Under the pieces are notes generated by a model. It worked only from the letters and a program-made list of their open reading frames with translations, was not told the DNA's origin and did no database searches. The translations under genes and the position numbers were made by a program. 5,908 bases of DNA from positions 9,207-15,114 of the forward strand of contig VBJE01000094.1 of the NCBI GenBank assembly GCA_005879675.1. Reading direction: 5' to 3'. This document shows positions 5,037 to 5,908 of this stretch, in pieces; position 1 is the first letter of the stretch, and each line of letters opens with the position of its first letter. This DNA comes from Chloroflexota bacterium (GTDB lineage Bacteria; Chloroflexota; Dormibacteria; Dormibacterales; Dormibacteraceae).

Positions 5037-5908
5037 TTCGACAGCGAGATCACGCGCGAAGGCGACCATCTCGCGCCAGGTCGGCTCGTCCACATCGACC
5101 GTCGTGTGCCGGCGCGCCAGCCGCTCGGGATCGCCCGGCACCATCACCGGCCTCTTCGGATCCAGTGGTCGCGCCGAGCGCAGATAGCTGACCAAGCGTC
5201 CGGTTGATCGCTCAAATCCTGGCCTGGTCGCGATGGCAAGGATCGTCAGGTTGAACCCGGTCCGCGATGCGTCGTCGATCTCGCCGCCTCCCAGAAGCGT
5301 CCCCATCGCTTCGACCAGCAGACCCAACGCGTAGCCCTTGTGCCCGAAGTTGGCACCGCCCAGGGGCAGCAGACTCCCGCGAGGCTTTCCGTACAGGACG
5401 TTCGGATCGTGGGTCGGATTGCCGGCAGGATCCTGGAGCGCTCCCTCTGGCAGTCGGGTTCCGAGGTTGCGGGCGCTGCGCACCTTTCCCTCCGGCAAGG
5501 CGCTGGTCGAGAAATCGGCGACCACTGGCGCCGTTCCATTGGGCACGGCGTAGGCGATCGGATTCGTCGAAAGCCGCCCGTCGATCCCACCGAATGGCGC
5601 GACGATGTGGCCGCGCTTGGGCCCGGTCCCGAAGATGACGGCGACGCATCGCGCGGCCGCGATCAGCTCCGCGTAGGCGCCAAGCCGGCCAGTGTGGCCG
5701 AGCTCCGTCGCGATGACGAGCCCCACGCCATGCTTTCGCGCCGCCGCCACTGCCCGGCGGCCGGCGTAGAGGCCGCCGACCGGTCCGAAGCCGGCCTTGC
5801 CCGTGACCCAGGACACAGCACCGCGTGTGCGCGTTTGTTTTGGTCGCGCGCGAGGGTCGATCTCGCCGCTGCGTATCTCCTTCAAGTACTGCGGCACCCT
5901 GATGAGCC
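5022..5908 (-). CDS. Malate/L-lactate dehydrogenase family (Ldh2-type) oxidoreductase, N-terminus outside window
   Basis: The frame is open to the right edge, giving 294 visible residues. Those upstream of the GTG at 5897 (L-I-R, then VPQYLKEIRSGEIDP) fit the family's conserved RxPxY segment, so that GTG is an internal codon and not the start. Roughly 45-50 residues, including the family's DSHG motif, are probably missing. Visible signatures are GHTGRLGAYAE (around 5667-5700), LSTNPIAYAVPNG followed by PVVADFSTSA (around 5510-5575), and GGANFGHKGYALGLLVEA (about 5300-5360), the nucleotide-binding region. The family reduces 2-oxo acids (pyruvate, oxaloacetate, sulfopyruvate, ureidoglycolate and others) with NAD(P)H and is unrelated to the classical lactate dehydrogenases. 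The substrate is undetermined. It converges with the aldolase gene; the shared 15 bp hold both stop codons. Its placement beside an aldolase that would release pyruvate-like acids suggests the same pathway. Confidence 0.9.
   Translation of the reverse strand, partial: LIRVPQYLKEIRSGEIDPRARPKQTRTRGAVSWVTGKAGFGPVGGLYAGRRAVAAARKHGVGLVIATELGHTGRLGAYAELIAAARCVAVIFGTGPKRGHIVAPFGGIDGRLSTNPIAYAVPNGTAPVVADFSTSALPEGKVRSARNLGTRLPEGALQDPAGNPTHDPNVLYGKPRGSLLPLGGANFGHKGYALGLLVEAMGTLLGGGEIDDASRTGFNLTILAIATRPGFERSTGRLVSYLRSARPLDPKRPVMVPGDPERLARRHTTVDVDEPTWREMVAFARDLAVELPLQ

Noticed and set aside
5895..5897. GTG as the start of the Ldh2-type dehydrogenase
   Set aside because: The frame continues open to the edge, and the residues around the GTG match an internal conserved segment of the family, so the gene is cut by the window and not naturally short.

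Overview
The window is GC-rich bacterial DNA with long overlapping spurious reading frames and GTG as well as ATG starts. This fits a high-GC soil or sediment lineage such as Actinomycetota, Chloroflexota or a Dormibacterota-like group. Nothing in the sequence fixes the phylum, so the assignment is loose. There are seven protein genes: five complete, one missing its 5' end at the left edge, and one (on the minus strand) missing its 5' end at the right edge. I see no rRNA, tRNA, CRISPR array, insertion sequence or transposase.

Left part (1-1277): the C-terminal part of an unrecognised protein (+) meets a histidine-phosphatase (SixA/phosphoglycerate-mutase superfamily) gene (-) tail to tail, with a GC-rich hairpin between them. 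The phosphatase gene and the next gene are divergent across a spacer of about 220 bp.

Middle part (1278-3303): a probable exported protein of 437 residues has a signal peptide, a nine-glycine tract and two diverged copies of a domain of about 185 residues sharing four cysteines. A small multi-pass membrane protein follows 27 bp later on the same strand. A 205-bp gene-free stretch comes next, containing a cluster of short inverted repeats.

Right part (3304-5908): three metabolic genes. A D-2-hydroxyacid dehydrogenase gene and an HpcH/HpaI-type aldolase gene overlap by 4 bp (ATGA) and are almost certainly co-transcribed. A malate/L-lactate (Ldh2-type) dehydrogenase gene converges on them, with the two stop ends overlapping by 15 bp. 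Together they look like a small module for breaking down or interconverting hydroxy acids or sugar-derived 2-oxo acids. The aldolase would split a 2-oxo-3-deoxy or related acid into pyruvate (or a similar oxoacid) and an aldehyde, and the two dehydrogenases would interconvert 2-oxo and 2-hydroxy acids. The actual substrate cannot be read from the sequence.

No clearly new multi-gene system is visible. The least explained items are the duplicated cysteine-containing exported protein, its membrane-protein neighbour, and the inverted-repeat cluster ahead of the dehydrogenase-aldolase pair.
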